The position numbers and the translations under genes were made by a program. Below are positions 22,594 through 31,792 of a stretch of 40,067 nucleotides of DNA, piece after piece; the first letter of the stretch is position 1, and every line of letters starts with the position of its first letter. Below the pieces are notes generated by a model. It was given only the letters and a program-made list of their open reading frames with translations. It had not been told where the DNA came from and did no database searches. This DNA is from Bacillota bacterium (GTDB lineage: Bacteria > Actinomycetota > Aquicultoria > Aquicultorales > Aquicultoraceae): assembly GCA_023511485.1 (NCBI GenBank), contig JAIMBH010000022.1:1-40067 (forward strand). The letters run 5' to 3'.

Positions 22594-23304
22594 TCAACCT
22601 GCAGCTCGGGAATCCTGGATCGGGGACTCTTTAATTATTTTAAGCAACATATCTTTGCTGATCGGTACAGGATCAAACCCAAATACGTCGGCGAAACTCT
22701 TTATGACCAGCTTTTGGATGAGCAGCATCGGGACTTTTTTCCCAATTATCTTGGAGAGCGACGTCACACCTTTGTCTCTAATCCCGCAGGGTACTATCCC
22801 GCAAAAATAGGAGAGGTCTGGCGATACGTTAAGGGAAAAACCATGCTTTGTAATGCCGCGCGTTACCCGAATACCGATCGCGGCAAGCTTTTCGAAACCA
22901 AACCAAACACCCGGATAGCCCGGTAGCCTGTCTGACTCTATCCCTAAAGCTGCAATGGTTCTTATTAATACCTCCTCAAGTTTATATAGATAATCCTTTA
23001 TCTTTGTGATGCCGCCTATGTTGATTATTGGATAGCCGACCAATTGTCCAGGTCCATGGTATGTTATGTCGCCACCCCGATCGGTTAGTACTAGGCTTAC
23101 GCCGGACTTTCTCATCTCTTCATCGCTTATCAGAAGGTGGGATGGGTTAAATCGTCTTCCTGTCGTATATATGTGGGGATGCTCAAGAAGCAGCAAAATA
23201 TCCGGTATCTTTGACTCAAGACGAAGCACAACCAGATCCGACTGCAACTCCAGCGCATCTCGGTAATCCATTTGTCCGAGCTCCGCGACCCAGCACACGT
23301 TCAT
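22594..23304 (-). CDS. lipB: Octanoyl-ACP:protein octanoyltransferase
   Basis: LipB moves octanoyl from acyl carrier protein to the lipoyl-domain lysine, the step before LipA. The 236-residue protein has the family signature DRGGDITYHGPGQLVGYP, PGVW, the catalytic Lys in KLAAIG, FSLNV, and the catalytic Cys in GIVPCGI near residue 172. A GAGG ribosome site precedes the ATG. It lies between the E2 gene and lipA in the same direction, 156 bases after E2. This suggests a dedicated lipoylation pair for the dehydrogenase complex. Confidence 0.95.
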   Translation of the reverse strand: MNVCWVAELGQMDYRDALELQSDLVVLRLESKIPDILLLLEHPHIYTTGRRFNPSHLLISDEEMRKSGVSLVLTDRGGDITYHGPGQLVGYPIINIGGITKIKDYLYKLEEVLIRTIAALGIESDRLPGYPGVWFGFEKLAAIGIRVTRGITKHGFSLNVSPDLSYFCGIVPCGIRDKGVTSLSKIIGKKVPMLLIQKLVIKSFADVFGFDPVPISKDMLLKIIKESPIQDSRAAG

Positions 23305-23367
23305 TTCTATTTTTCCTCGCGATCTAAGACGCTTCTTTGATACTTAATCTTTCCATTGAATAGCCAA

Positions 23368-23453
23368 TAGAAACATATAGTTTCTAACCATCAGTTCTAG
23401 CTGTTAGCTATCAACTCTCAGTTAATTTCTTGATACCGTCGGCTTTGAGCCGA
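23368..23453. repeat. Inverted repeats between the E2 gene and lipB
   Basis: TAGAAAC-ATATA-GTTTCTA occupies 23368-23386, and TCGGCT-TTG-AGCCGA occupies 23439-23453, eight bases after the E2 stop. Between them lies TTAGCTATCAACTCTCAGTTAA, one of the AGCTATCAG-type strings that recur in this window. Neither stem has a T-tract in the direction of the operon, so transcription probably continues into lipB, with the stem stabilising the upstream message. Confidence 0.45.
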
Positions 23454-23460
23454 TAGCTTT

Positions 23461-24858
23461 TCACATCAGGCTTGCCAGGTCCGGGGTAAAATCCCACGTC
23501 TCAAGGTTATGCTTGATGCGGTTTAAAAATTGTGCCGCCATAGCTCCATCGATTAGCCTGTGGTCGTATGAAAGCGGCATAAAAACCATGTGCCGGATTG
23601 CAATAGCCTCGTCGATTACAACTGGCCTTTTTTGAATAAGCTCAAGGCTTAATATAGCTACGTTGGGCTGGTTTATTATCGGCGTCTGTATGATAGATCC
23701 GTAAGAGCCTGGGTTGGTAATAGTAAACGTAGACCCAACTACCTCGTCCGGTTTTAATTTTCCCGTTCTTGCTCTCTCTGCGAGGTCATAGACTGCGCGG
23801 GCTATTCCTATCAAGTTCATCCGGTCAGCATCCTTAACAACCGGCACTATCAGCCCATCCTCAATGGCGACTGCTATACCAAGGTTGATATAGTCATGTA
23901 ATGCAATGTGATGTTCATCAACGATTCTGGCATTTACCAGGGGAAAGTTCTTCAGGGCATCTATTGTGGCTTTAGCAACGAAGGGAAGATAGGTGAGCGA
24001 GAACCCTTCGCGTTTCTTGAAGTTCTCTTTAACCTTATCCCGCTGCTTAACCACGCTTGTCATATCAACCTCAACTATAGCCGTCACCTTTGCCGCTGTG
24101 TGCCAGCTATTGATCATATGCTTGGCTATCTCATGCCTTATGTGCGGCGTTTCGACAATTCTCTCACCTGGAAGGCTCGGTGCTTGAGGCGCTGGCGTTG
24201 GTTTGACCTCAGGTGCTGGAGGAGCCTCGGTTGGCTGCTCAGCCTTCATGGCTGCCATACCGGGTATCTCGCGTTCCGGGATTTCCGCTGATGGCATAGG
24301 AGCTAGTGATATTGGAGGCGCCTTAGCTATCGGTGGCTTAGGCGGACCAGGTGCTGCCGCCCGTTGCAGCTCGATATATCTTTCAACGTCTTGTCTGGTT
24401 ATTCTTCCTCCTGCGCCGGTGCCAGTTACTTTAGACAGGTCTATATTATGCTCACGCGCCAATTTTCGCACGACTGGTGATATAAATCCTACCTCGGGTT
24501 TCACCTCGGGTGGTTTTGCCTCAGGTACGGCAGCAAGGGGAGCCTTCTCAGCGGCAGGTTTAGGTGGCGGAGCTGCTGCCTCTGGCGGTTTTTTCTCTGG
24601 AGCAGGCACCCCCGGTTTTGCTGTCTCATCTATTAACGCAAGATCGGCACCTACAGGCACGGTTTCGTCTTCCTGCGCGATAATTTTTGTTACTTTACCA
24701 CTTGCGGGGGCGGGTAGCTCGGTTTCAACTTTAGCTGTTGATACCTCAACTATGCTTTCATCCTTGTTTACGAAATCGCCTTCTTTTTTAAGCCACTTAA
24801 TAATGGTCCCCTCGGTAACTGTCTCACCGAGTCGGGGCATTGTTAAAGGAATTGTCAT
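23461..24858 (-). CDS. 2-oxoacid dehydrogenase E2, dihydrolipoamide acyltransferase
   Basis: The 465-residue E2 has one lipoyl domain (residues 2-76) with the target Lys43 in EVSTAKVETEL. A Pro/Ala/Glu-rich hinge follows, then a peripheral-subunit-binding domain (about 124-162: ISPVVRKLAREHNIDL, GAGGRITRQDVERYI) and a second Pro/Ala linker. The acyltransferase domain (about 235-465) ends in the active-site motif SYDHRLIDGAMAAQFL, with catalytic His and Asp. GGGAGTG precedes the ATG. It forms the complex core and receives the acyl group from E1. The motifs do not decide between pyruvate and branched-chain 2-oxoacids, so I give no gene symbol. Confidence 0.94.
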   Translation of the reverse strand: MTIPLTMPRLGETVTEGTIIKWLKKEGDFVNKDESIVEVSTAKVETELPAPASGKVTKIIAQEDETVPVGADLALIDETAKPGVPAPEKKPPEAAAPPPKPAAEKAPLAAVPEAKPPEVKPEVGFISPVVRKLAREHNIDLSKVTGTGAGGRITRQDVERYIELQRAAAPGPPKPPIAKAPPISLAPMPSAEIPEREIPGMAAMKAEQPTEAPPAPEVKPTPAPQAPSLPGERIVETPHIRHEIAKHMINSWHTAAKVTAIVEVDMTSVVKQRDKVKENFKKREGFSLTYLPFVAKATIDALKNFPLVNARIVDEHHIALHDYINLGIAVAIEDGLIVPVVKDADRMNLIGIARAVYDLAERARTGKLKPDEVVGSTFTITNPGSYGSIIQTPIINQPNVAILSLELIQKRPVVIDEAIAIRHMVFMPLSYDHRLIDGAMAAQFLNRIKHNLETWDFTPDLASLM

Positions 24859-24978
24859 ATCAAAAACACTCCCAATTAGTCTATGCTCACGTTTATTGCA
24901 CTTTTACAGTGCCGAAGTCTTGATGTACCAAAGTGCTAATGCCTGCACTCTAAAACATTGACACTTTAAGACCTTAAT

Positions 24979-25986
24979 TTAATATGCCGACAATCTATCT
25001 ATTGCATTCATCACATCATCCACCTGCGGGAGGAAGTAATCCTCAAGAGGCGGACTGTAGGGTACCGGCGCATCTGGGGACGAAACCCTAAGTATTGGGC
25101 CATCCAGACTTTCAAATGCTTCTTCAGCGATGATAGCCGAGACTTCTGCGCCGATACCTAATGTTCTTGTGTCTTCATACAACATGATTGCCTTATTTGT
25201 TTTAGCGACCGAATTAAGTATAGTTTCCTTGTCTAAGGGATAGATAGTTCTCAAATCGACTACCTCGACAGAAATACCTTTCTCCTGTGCTTTCTCAGCG
25301 GCCGCGAGAGCAGTCTGCACCATAGCTGCATAGGTGACGATCGTAACATCGTTACCTTCCCGTTGCACGTCGGCTTTGCCTATGGGAACTGTGTAATCCT
25401 CGGTCGGGATTGGTTCCTTTAAGCGGCGGTAAAGGTATTTATGTTCAAAGTAGATGACCGGGTTATTATCTCGAATAGCTGCCTTTAAAAGCCCCTTAGC
25501 GTCGTAAGGAGTAGCGGGCATAACTACTTTTAATCCCGGCACATGAGCAAACCATCCCTCAGGGCTTTGGCTATGAAATGGACCTGCCCTTAAACCTGCT
25601 CCCGAGGGTGCCCGCATTACCATGGGCACAGCATCGCGTGTGCGGTAATGGTATTTGGCTGCAACGTTAACAATCTGATCCCATGCGCACGATATAAAAT
25701 CGGCATATTGGTATTCGACTATGGGGCGCATGCCCATAAGCGCCGCACCTACTGCCATACCGGTGAAAGCTTCTTCTGCTATCGGCGCATCTATTATTCT
25801 TTCAGGGCCAAAGTGGTCTAAAAAACCTTTAGTCACCTTGAACGCGCCTCCATAGACTCCGATATCCTCTCCTATGATGAATATGCTTGGGTCGCGCTCC
25901 ATCTCTTCCCAAAGGGCTTGGGATATCGCATCAATAAAGAGTGTCTCTTTCTGGCCATCTTGGTTTGGGTTAGGCTGCATAGACAT
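24979..25986 (-). CDS. 2-oxoacid dehydrogenase E1 component, beta subunit
   Basis: The 335-residue transketolase-type beta subunit has GEDIGVYGGAFKVT, the FGPERIIDAPIAEEAF stretch, EYQYADFISCAWDQIVN and MRAPSGAGLRAGPFHSQSPEGWFAHVPGLKVV, all typical of E1beta. With the alpha subunit it forms the thiamine-diphosphate heterotetramer. The frame extends 24 codons further, but AAAGGAGG stands nine bases before ATG 25986, which I take as the start. It overlaps the end of the alpha gene by 17 bases, so the two are co-translated in the usual equal ratio. Confidence 0.94.
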   Translation of the reverse strand: MSMQPNPNQDGQKETLFIDAISQALWEEMERDPSIFIIGEDIGVYGGAFKVTKGFLDHFGPERIIDAPIAEEAFTGMAVGAALMGMRPIVEYQYADFISCAWDQIVNVAAKYHYRTRDAVPMVMRAPSGAGLRAGPFHSQSPEGWFAHVPGLKVVMPATPYDAKGLLKAAIRDNNPVIYFEHKYLYRRLKEPIPTEDYTVPIGKADVQREGNDVTIVTYAAMVQTALAAAEKAQEKGISVEVVDLRTIYPLDKETILNSVAKTNKAIMLYEDTRTLGIGAEVSAIIAEEAFESLDGPILRVSSPDAPVPYSPPLEDYFLPQVDDVMNAIDRLSAY

Positions 25987-26947
25987 CCTCGATGGCCTCC
26001 TTTCCTTCCGGGTAAGGACTGGATTCAGCAAAACTGACCGCATCTTCAACAGCTTCATTTACCCGGTTTATGATTTCTTGTTTTTGCTGATCGTTTAATA
26101 AATTGCGTGAGACCAGGTAATTCTCAAAGCGAACAATCGGGTCTCTTTTCGTCCATAGGTCGATTATCTCTTTTGCCACGTAAGTTGCGGGGTCGTGACC
26201 GGCGTGGCCGCGCATGCGCATCGTTTTTGCCTCAATCAGGGTAGGGCCGCCACCCTCGCGTGCTCTCTCGACTGCCTTCTTTGTTTCCTGGTAGCACTCG
26301 ACGACATCATTGCCATCAACTACCACGCCGGGGATCGCATAGGCACAAGCCCTATCGGCGACATTTGCCACCTTCATTTCTTTGTAAACCGGGGTGGAAT
26401 ACGCATAACCGTTGTTGATGACTACAAAGACAACTGGTAGATTCATGACAGATGCGACATTTATCGCTTCATGCCAGTCACCGACCGATGTTGCGCCCTC
26501 ACCACAGTAGGCCATTGCTACGCGTTTTTCCTTGCGTAGCTTAAAAGCAAGCGCAGCCCCCGCTGCTACCGGATAAAAATCAGGGAGCATACTTACGGTT
26601 GCAAACGTCCCGCGCTTTAAATCGCCCTGGTAGTTATCTTCTCCTTTGCCATGTGTTAAGCTGTTTGCTCTGGCATAATGCTGTAAAAATACTTCTCTTG
26701 GGGTAATACCTCTTGGCAGCTGTGCCATCATATCTCGGTGGGTGGGGGCGAGCACATCTCCGGGCTCAAGGGCGTAAGATGCCCCGATTTCTATAGCTTC
26801 CTGTCCGGTTCCAAGATAAATTGCCCCGGGAAGCCTTCCGCCCTTGTAAAGGAGGTTGAGGCGGTCTTCGATTGCACGTCCAAGCCGCATGAGGTAGTAG
26901 ACATCTAGCAACTCTTTTGCTCCAAGTTCTAATGGCTTAACTTGCAT
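25970..26947 (-). CDS. 2-oxoacid dehydrogenase E1 component, alpha subunit
   Basis: The 325-residue subunit decarboxylates a 2-oxoacid on thiamine diphosphate. The cofactor motif is CGEGATSVGDWHEAINVASV ending in VVINNGYAYSTP (G-E-G ... N-N), preceded by GAIYLGTGQEAIEIG and followed by MRMRGHAGHDPA, the phosphorylation-loop region. The NNGYAYSTP end resembles branched-chain and Gram-positive pyruvate enzymes equally. I chose ATG 26947, because GGGAGGT lies six bases upstream, over the longer frame from TTG 26962. It follows lpdA after 82 bases that contain a strong hairpin. Confidence 0.94.
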   Translation of the reverse strand: MQVKPLELGAKELLDVYYLMRLGRAIEDRLNLLYKGGRLPGAIYLGTGQEAIEIGASYALEPGDVLAPTHRDMMAQLPRGITPREVFLQHYARANSLTHGKGEDNYQGDLKRGTFATVSMLPDFYPVAAGAALAFKLRKEKRVAMAYCGEGATSVGDWHEAINVASVMNLPVVFVVINNGYAYSTPVYKEMKVANVADRACAYAIPGVVVDGNDVVECYQETKKAVERAREGGGPTLIEAKTMRMRGHAGHDPATYVAKEIIDLWTKRDPIVRFENYLVSRNLLNDQQKQEIINRVNEAVEDAVSFAESSPYPEGKEAIEDVYAA

Positions 26948-26974
26948 ACTCTTACCTCCCAATATTTTAAGGTC

Positions 26975-27018
26975 CAGGGTTTCAGGAGCCGGGTCAAGAA
27001 AAAGACCCGGGAACCCTG
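26975..27018 (-). promoter_or_regulatory. Two-part hairpin between lpdA and the E1alpha gene
   Basis: The outer arms CAGGGTT/AACCCTG (26975-26981, 27012-27018) enclose the inner arms CCGGGTC/GACCCGG around an A-rich (T-rich in the mRNA) loop. It begins 11 bases after the lpdA stop and lies 28 bases before the E1alpha start. It has no T-tract beyond the stem, so it is more likely an RNA-processing or stability element that sets the lpdA to E1 ratio than a full terminator. Confidence 0.55.
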
Positions 27019-27029
27019 CCCTCTGACCC

Positions 27030-28430
27030 CTATAACGAATGCAATGGCTTATTCGCTAACTTCAGCACTGTCTCACCAATCGATTCGGCATACGTAGGAT
27101 GCGGGTGCAAGAACTGTGCTACATCTTCAGCAGTCGCCTCCCAATTAGTAATAAGCATTGCCTCCGAAATCAAATTGACTACGTCAGGTCCTATAAGGTG
27201 AACGCCAATTATAGGACCCCCTTTTATGGCGATCATTTTTGCAAACCCAGTATCATCTTTATCAATCGCAGACCTTGGTACTGCCTGGAAGGAAAGGCCA
27301 ACCGTTTCGATTTCAAATCCAGCTTGTCTAGCTTCATCCTCTGTATAGCCGACTTTTGCCAACTCCGGATATCCGAATATGTATATTGGAATTTGCTTTA
27401 AGTTGAGCTTGGGCGGGTTTAAGCCAGCGATTGCCTCAACCGCATGGATTCCTTCTGAGAAGGCAAAGTTAGCATATTGAGGGTTAAACGTAACATCGCC
27501 AACAGCATAAACTCCTTCAATATTTGTTTTCATATCGCTATCGGTGTCTATAAAACCGTCTTTTGTTTTAAGCCCCAGCGTTTCGGTATCGATATTGTCA
27601 AGGTTTGCGGTTCTCCCGACGGTCACCAGCACTTTATCCGATGCTACAGTTTTAACTTCGCCGGTGTTTTGAAGTTCAATTTCTATCTGGACTTGGTTAT
27701 CGATTATTGCAGCCGCCTGTATTTTTGCCTGTGTGTGAATATTGATACCCCGCTTAGAAAATATTCTTTCTAACCGTTTTGCTATGTCTGCGTCTTCTCT
27801 AGGTAGCAGGTGAGGGGCAATATCTATAATCGACACCTCGGAGCCAAAGCTTTTAAAAAGGGAAGCAAACTCAACTCCATATGCGCCACCGCCGACTATG
27901 GTTATCGACCTGGGCACCTCGTTTATCTCAAGAGCCTGCGTTGTATCTATTGTCATATCCGGACTTCTCTCCAATATGGGGATGCTTCGCGGGGAAGAGC
28001 CGGTTGCGATAATAACGTTTTCTGCGCGTACCGTCTGCGCGCCAGCCTCACCATCGACTCTAACCAGTCCTGGCTCATCAAAGGTGGCAAGGCCTTTAAT
28101 AACATCAACTTGATGCTGTTTGAAAAGAGTTCTAAGGCCCATATAAAGCCGATTAACGGCGACCGATTTGGCTTTTTGAACGCTTTGCCAGTCATATGAT
28201 ACACCTTCGGTTTTAATCCCAAACTTATCAGCCCGTCTGGTCATCTCGAGTACCCTGGCACTCTGCAGCAGGCTTGTAGTCGGGATACATCCCCGGTGAA
28301 CGCAGGTGCCGCCGACTTTGTCCTTCTCTATAATTACCGGTCTGAGACCGATCTCGGCAGCCCGGAACGCAGAGGCGTACCCGCCGGGACCGCCTCCTAT
28401 AATCGCAATGTCGTAAATAGCTTCGCTCAA
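27030..28430 (-). CDS. lpdA: Dihydrolipoamide dehydrogenase (E3)
   Basis: The 466-residue flavoprotein reoxidises the E2 lipoyl group and passes electrons to NAD. It shows the N-terminal FAD fold (IIGGGPGGYASAFRAAEIG), the redox disulfide GGTCVHRGC (Cys43, Cys48), the NAD-binding IVGGGAYGVEFASLFKSFG, the second FAD motif VYAVGDV and the C-terminal HPHPTYAESIGE carrying the catalytic His-Glu pair. The start is TTG 28430 with AGGGGG nine bases upstream. It is the first gene of the run lpdA-E1alpha-E1beta-E2-lipB-lipA. Placing E3 first is less common than placing it last. Confidence 0.96.
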   Translation of the reverse strand: MSEAIYDIAIIGGGPGGYASAFRAAEIGLRPVIIEKDKVGGTCVHRGCIPTTSLLQSARVLEMTRRADKFGIKTEGVSYDWQSVQKAKSVAVNRLYMGLRTLFKQHQVDVIKGLATFDEPGLVRVDGEAGAQTVRAENVIIATGSSPRSIPILERSPDMTIDTTQALEINEVPRSITIVGGGAYGVEFASLFKSFGSEVSIIDIAPHLLPREDADIAKRLERIFSKRGINIHTQAKIQAAAIIDNQVQIEIELQNTGEVKTVASDKVLVTVGRTANLDNIDTETLGLKTKDGFIDTDSDMKTNIEGVYAVGDVTFNPQYANFAFSEGIHAVEAIAGLNPPKLNLKQIPIYIFGYPELAKVGYTEDEARQAGFEIETVGLSFQAVPRSAIDKDDTGFAKMIAIKGGPIIGVHLIGPDVVNLISEAMLITNWEATAEDVAQFLHPHPTYAESIGETVLKLANKPLHSL

Positions 28431-28537
28431 CTTTCAATACCCCCTGAACTAGGGACATAGTTTCTCTTTAATCCTTCGCAATACAGGATTCTTAAATATT
28501 ACCCGTTGACGAAAGCCGCTAATCTCGTGTAAAAGAT

Positions 28538-28552
28538 GCTGGCTAAGCCAGC
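28538..28552. repeat. Inverted repeat in the lpdA/oxidoreductase divergent promoter region
   Basis: GCTGGCT-A-AGCCAGC is a seven-base perfect inverted repeat with a one-base spacer, so it is better suited to protein binding than to an RNA loop. It lies between the two divergent genes, 108 bases from lpdA and 165 bases from the oxidoreductase start. Confidence 0.4.
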
Positions 28553-28600
28553 CCAGTAAACCATAACTTTTAATCATAAATAACGTGAGCTGTATTAGCG

Positions 28601-28628
28601 TTGAGTTGGCGTAACTGTTAGATATATT
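28601..28628 (+). promoter_or_regulatory. Candidate promoter of the FAD oxidoreductase gene
   Basis: TTGAGT (28601-28606) and TATATT (28623-28628) are separated by 16 bases, giving a transcript start near 28635 and a leader of about 83 bases. TTGACG at 28505 upstream of TAAAAG is a second, weaker possibility. Confidence 0.4.
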
Positions 28629-28717
28629 CCCTGAATGGAAATTTAGTATAGAGCATGATCAAAGCTGCGCTCTAATAGCATCTGGTGGATAAATAATTTT
28701 AGAAAGGGCTGTAATGC

Positions 28718-29848
28718 ATGGATATTCTAATCATAGGGAGCGGTTTCGCCGGGATTGAGGCCTCTTTTCTACTCAGTGAATTGCCGGGTCTGGATGCGGA
28801 TATAACCGTTGTCAGCTTGGACAATGAAATGGTATTTACCCCAAGCCTTATTTGGCTGCCGCCGAAGCGCAAGTTGCTTGGTGATATATCGTTTGACCTC
28901 AAGCCTATTTTCAATAGGAAGGGGATCAATTTCTATATCGGTGAGGTTGTCTCAGTTGAGCCCCAGGACAATAAAGTAGTGCTGGCCAGCGGGCTTGAAC
29001 TTGGTTATGACTACCTGATAGTTAGCGCCGGATGGAAACCCAAGAGAAGCCATGTAAGGGGACACAAAAACGTCTTATTTCCATGCGCGCTGCGGGATGT
29101 GCTTGAGCTAACCCGCATAATAGATGAGATGGATGGCGGAACGATTACTTTCGCAATCGAGGGTGAGAGGCCTGGGCCGGGCGCGGAATACCTAGGCTGG
29201 ATACATGTCTATTTGAGTGAGAAGGGGATAAGAGATCGTTTTGACCTCCATCTTGCCGAGGAGAAGCACAGGCTGTTGATCCACCTTGGTAGGGAGGCCT
29301 GTGATTTGCTCACCGAGGACTTTAGACGCTGTGGAGTAACCCTTCATCTTGGCAGGAAGCTGGCTGAAGCAAGGCCCGGTATAGCGGTTCTAGAGGATGG
29401 TCTCGAAATACCATCGGATGTAATCTGTTCGGTTGGTAAAGTGGAGGCACCTGATTTTCTTCAGAAACTGAAGTTTTCTACCGCTGAGGGATTTATGCCG
29501 GTGAATGAGGATTTGTCATGCAAGAGTTACGATAATATTTTTGTTGCTGGCGACGCTGCCGACTTTGGTCGGGTAAATGTTCCCAAAGTTGCCCATGTTG
29601 CGTTAGAGCAGGGGCAGGTGGCAGCAAGAAATGTTTATGCTGCGATAACGGGTAGCAAAAAACAAAAGTATGATGCCGAGCATGCTTTTGCAAATTTCTA
29701 TATATTGTCTGATTTTGGTGTGACAGCTGTATTGGCCAAGAATTATAAAATCATAGACTATGGAGAGCACCTCTCGAGTCTTAAAGAAGCAATCGAGCGA
29801 TATTATATATACACGCACAAAGCGGGGATTCCGTGGAAGCTTATTTAA
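28718..29848 (+). CDS. FAD-dependent oxidoreductase (NDH-2 / sulfide:quinone reductase superfamily)
   Basis: The 376-residue protein opens with the dinucleotide fold IIGSGFAGIEASFLLSELPG, has LGYDYLIVSAGWKPKR in the middle, and closes with the FAD motif NIFVAGDAADFGRVNVPKVAHVALEQGQ. This layout fits the NDH-2/sulfide:quinone reductase group. A second nucleotide-binding GxGxxG motif is absent (ERPGPGAEYLGW instead), which speaks for a quinone reductase with a non-pyridine donor. Cysteines occur at several sites, but I cannot match them confidently to the catalytic cysteines of sulfide:quinone reductase. AGAAAGGG precedes the ATG. It is divergent from lpdA, and its substrate stays open. Confidence 0.75.
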   Translation: MDILIIGSGFAGIEASFLLSELPGLDADITVVSLDNEMVFTPSLIWLPPKRKLLGDISFDLKPIFNRKGINFYIGEVVSVEPQDNKVVLASGLELGYDYLIVSAGWKPKRSHVRGHKNVLFPCALRDVLELTRIIDEMDGGTITFAIEGERPGPGAEYLGWIHVYLSEKGIRDRFDLHLAEEKHRLLIHLGREACDLLTEDFRRCGVTLHLGRKLAEARPGIAVLEDGLEIPSDVICSVGKVEAPDFLQKLKFSTAEGFMPVNEDLSCKSYDNIFVAGDAADFGRVNVPKVAHVALEQGQVAARNVYAAITGSKKQKYDAEHAFANFYILSDFGVTAVLAKNYKIIDYGEHLSSLKEAIERYYIYTHKAGIPWKLI

Positions 29849-29892
29849 ACTTCGTTTATTAATGTCTATCTATACGGTTATATGGTGTCAAA

Positions 29893-29917
29893 GTGCCAAC
29901 ATATTTTACTTTGGCAC
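29893..29917. repeat. Hairpin downstream of the FAD oxidoreductase gene
   Basis: GTGCCAA (29893-29899) and TTGGCAC (29911-29917) pair around an AT-rich 11-base loop, 44 bases after the stop codon. A run of seven T begins 22 bases further on (29939), too far away for a standard terminator. The rest of the gap before radC shows nothing definite. Confidence 0.4.
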
Positions 29918-30043
29918 GCCAAGACATCCAGACCTGCTTTTTTTAGATGACACAACCAAACGTATCTTATAAAATATATTTGTAATCTATGCGCCGCTTT
30001 TGTTTGGTTACGATCAGGCGTGCTCATTGATGCAGGAGGGGCG

Positions 30044-30739
30044 TTGACAGAAGAAAATGTACACTTGACAATCAAACAACTGCCGCCTGAGCTAAGGCCA
30101 AGAGAAAGGCTGATCCAGTTCGGTGCAGGCAGTTTGTCAAATGCAGAATTACTGGCTATAGTATTGGGTACTGGCACAAAAAATAAGACTACGGTTCAGC
30201 TAAGCGAGAAGTTGTTGTCTCACTTTCAAACGCTGGGTTCTCTTGGAAAGTCGACCATAGAAGAGCTTTGCGGAATCGGTGGAATAGGGAAGGTAAAAGC
30301 CACCAAGGTCCTGGCAGCGCTTGAGCTCGGTAGACGGGCTGGAATGGCATCACCGTCCGAGCGGTTTACCATTAATTCCCCAGAAGATGTTGCTCGGCTC
30401 CTTATGCCCGATATGCGGTATCTGGATAGAGAGCACTTTAAAGCGTTGATATTAAACACCAAGCATCAGGTCCTGAGGTCGGTGGATATCTCGATAGGGA
30501 GTCTGAGTTCCTCGGTGGTGCACCCAAGGGAACTTTATAAGATGGTGATTAGGCACAATGGCGCGGCGGTTATTGTAGCACACAACCATCCGAGTGGAGA
30601 CCCGACACCAAGCTCTGAGGATATAGCGGTGACCAAGCGTTTAACTGAGGCAGGCCAGGTGTTAGGAATAGATTTACTCGACCACATTATTCTTGGTGAC
30701 GGTCGATTTGTGAGTCTGAAAGAATATAGCTTGATGTAA
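30044..30739 (+). CDS. radC: RadC-family JAB-domain protein
   Basis: The 231-residue protein has the helix-hairpin-helix part ([32 protein letters not shown]) and the JAB/MPN metal site [14 protein letters not shown] with its upstream Glu and His ligands, the standard RadC layout. Despite its name, the family has no firmly proven repair role. I chose TTG 30044, with AGGAGG four bases before it, giving [23 protein letters not shown], which aligns with usual RadC starts. GTG 30020 is an in-frame alternative. mreB follows after 14 bases. The radC-mre order is a known conserved neighbourhood. Confidence 0.92.
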   Translation: MTEENVHLTIKQLPPELRPRERLIQFGAGSLSNAELLAIVLGTGTKNKTTVQLSEKLLSHFQTLGSLGKSTIEELCGIGGIGKVKATKVLAALELGRRAGMASPSERFTINSPEDVARLLMPDMRYLDREHFKALILNTKHQVLRSVDISIGSLSSSVVHPRELYKMVIRHNGAAVIVAHNHPSGDPTPSSEDIAVTKRLTEAGQVLGIDLLDHIILGDGRFVSLKEYSLM

Positions 30740-30753
30740 CCGGAGGAAAAGTA

Positions 30754-31788
30754 ATGTTTGATTTCTTAGCGACGCCATTAAGTCGAGACATGGCTATAGA
30801 CTTGGGTACGGCCAACACTCTTGTCCATGTTAAGGGAAGAGGTATTGTTCTGGTTGAGCCCTCAGTTGTCGCGTATGACAAATCTTCCGGTAAAATACTT
30901 GCCGTTGGAGTAGATGCAAAAAAGATGATCGGACGAACACCGGGGAGCATCGTTGCAATAAGACCGCTGAAAGATGGTGTTATCGCCGATTTTGATGTTA
31001 CCGAAGCGATGCTCCGCCATTTTATTTTAAAAGTGCACAACCGCAAGCAACTGGTCAGGCCACGGGTTGTTATATGTGTTCCATCAGGTGTAACCGAGGT
31101 AGAAAGAAGAGCTGTTTTTGAGGCAACGCTTTCTGCAGGTGCGCGCGAGGCATATCTAATAGAAGAGCCGATGGCTGCAGCTATTGGAGCCGGATTGCCG
31201 ATACAGGAGCCGACAGGCAACATGATTGTAGATATCGGTGGTGGCACGACCGAGGTCGCAGTGATTTCGCTCGGAGGTATTGTTACCTGCCAGTCGATTA
31301 GAATCGGCGGTGACGAGTTTGATGAGGCGATTATCAATCACGTCAAGAAAGAATACAATATCATGATTGGTGAGCGCACAGCCGAAGAAATAAAAATTGA
31401 GATTGGTTCAGCCTATCCGCTTGGGGAGGAAGAGGATGCTGAGGTAAGAGGCCGTGACCTACTAACCGGGCTACCCAAAAATGTTATTCTCTCCTCAGAG
31501 GAAATCCGGGCGGCAATAGAGGAGCCGCTATCAGCAATCATTCTTGCTATAAAGGGCACATTAGAAAAAACTCCGCCTGAACTATCAAGCGATATTATGG
31601 ATAGAGGGATTGTCTTAAGCGGTGGAGGGTCGCTTCTTAAGGGCTTGGATGAAAGAATAAGGCAAGAAACAGGTATGCCGGTTCACGTGACAGATGATCC
31701 GTTAAGTTGTGTGGCAATAGGAAGCGGGAGAGCCCTTAGCGAGATTAATACGCTTAGAAAAGTATTGATAGGCACATCATCGAGATGA
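30754..31788 (+). CDS. mreB: Rod-shape-determining actin homologue MreB
   Basis: The 344-residue protein has the actin-fold nucleotide motifs: phosphate 1 ([18 protein letters not shown]), phosphate 2 ([19 protein letters not shown]) and the adenosine motif ([16 protein letters not shown]). An N-terminal [12 protein letters not shown] stretch may help membrane binding. MreB filaments guide lateral wall synthesis through the other products of this operon. CCGGAGGAAAAG gives a strong ribosome site. Between it and mreC lies a long inverted repeat. Confidence 0.97.
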   Translation: MFDFLATPLSRDMAIDLGTANTLVHVKGRGIVLVEPSVVAYDKSSGKILAVGVDAKKMIGRTPGSIVAIRPLKDGVIADFDVTEAMLRHFILKVHNRKQLVRPRVVICVPSGVTEVERRAVFEATLSAGAREAYLIEEPMAAAIGAGLPIQEPTGNMIVDIGGGTTEVAVISLGGIVTCQSIRIGGDEFDEAIINHVKKEYNIMIGERTAEEIKIEIGSAYPLGEEEDAEVRGRDLLTGLPKNVILSSEEIRAAIEEPLSAIILAIKGTLEKTPPELSSDIMDRGIVLSGGGSLLKGLDERIRQETGMPVHVTDDPLSCVAIGSGRALSEINTLRKVLIGTSSR

Positions 31789-31792
31789 TCCA

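Noticed and set aside
23439-23453. Intrinsic terminator after the E2 gene
   Set aside because: The T-rich stretch lies on the wrong side for the leftward transcript; on the plus strand there is no gene to terminate.
24203-24961. 252-residue Gly/Ala-rich open frame on the plus strand
   Set aside because: It is antisense to the Pro/Ala-rich linkers of the E2 gene, which generate long mirror frames; it has no ribosome site and no known domain.
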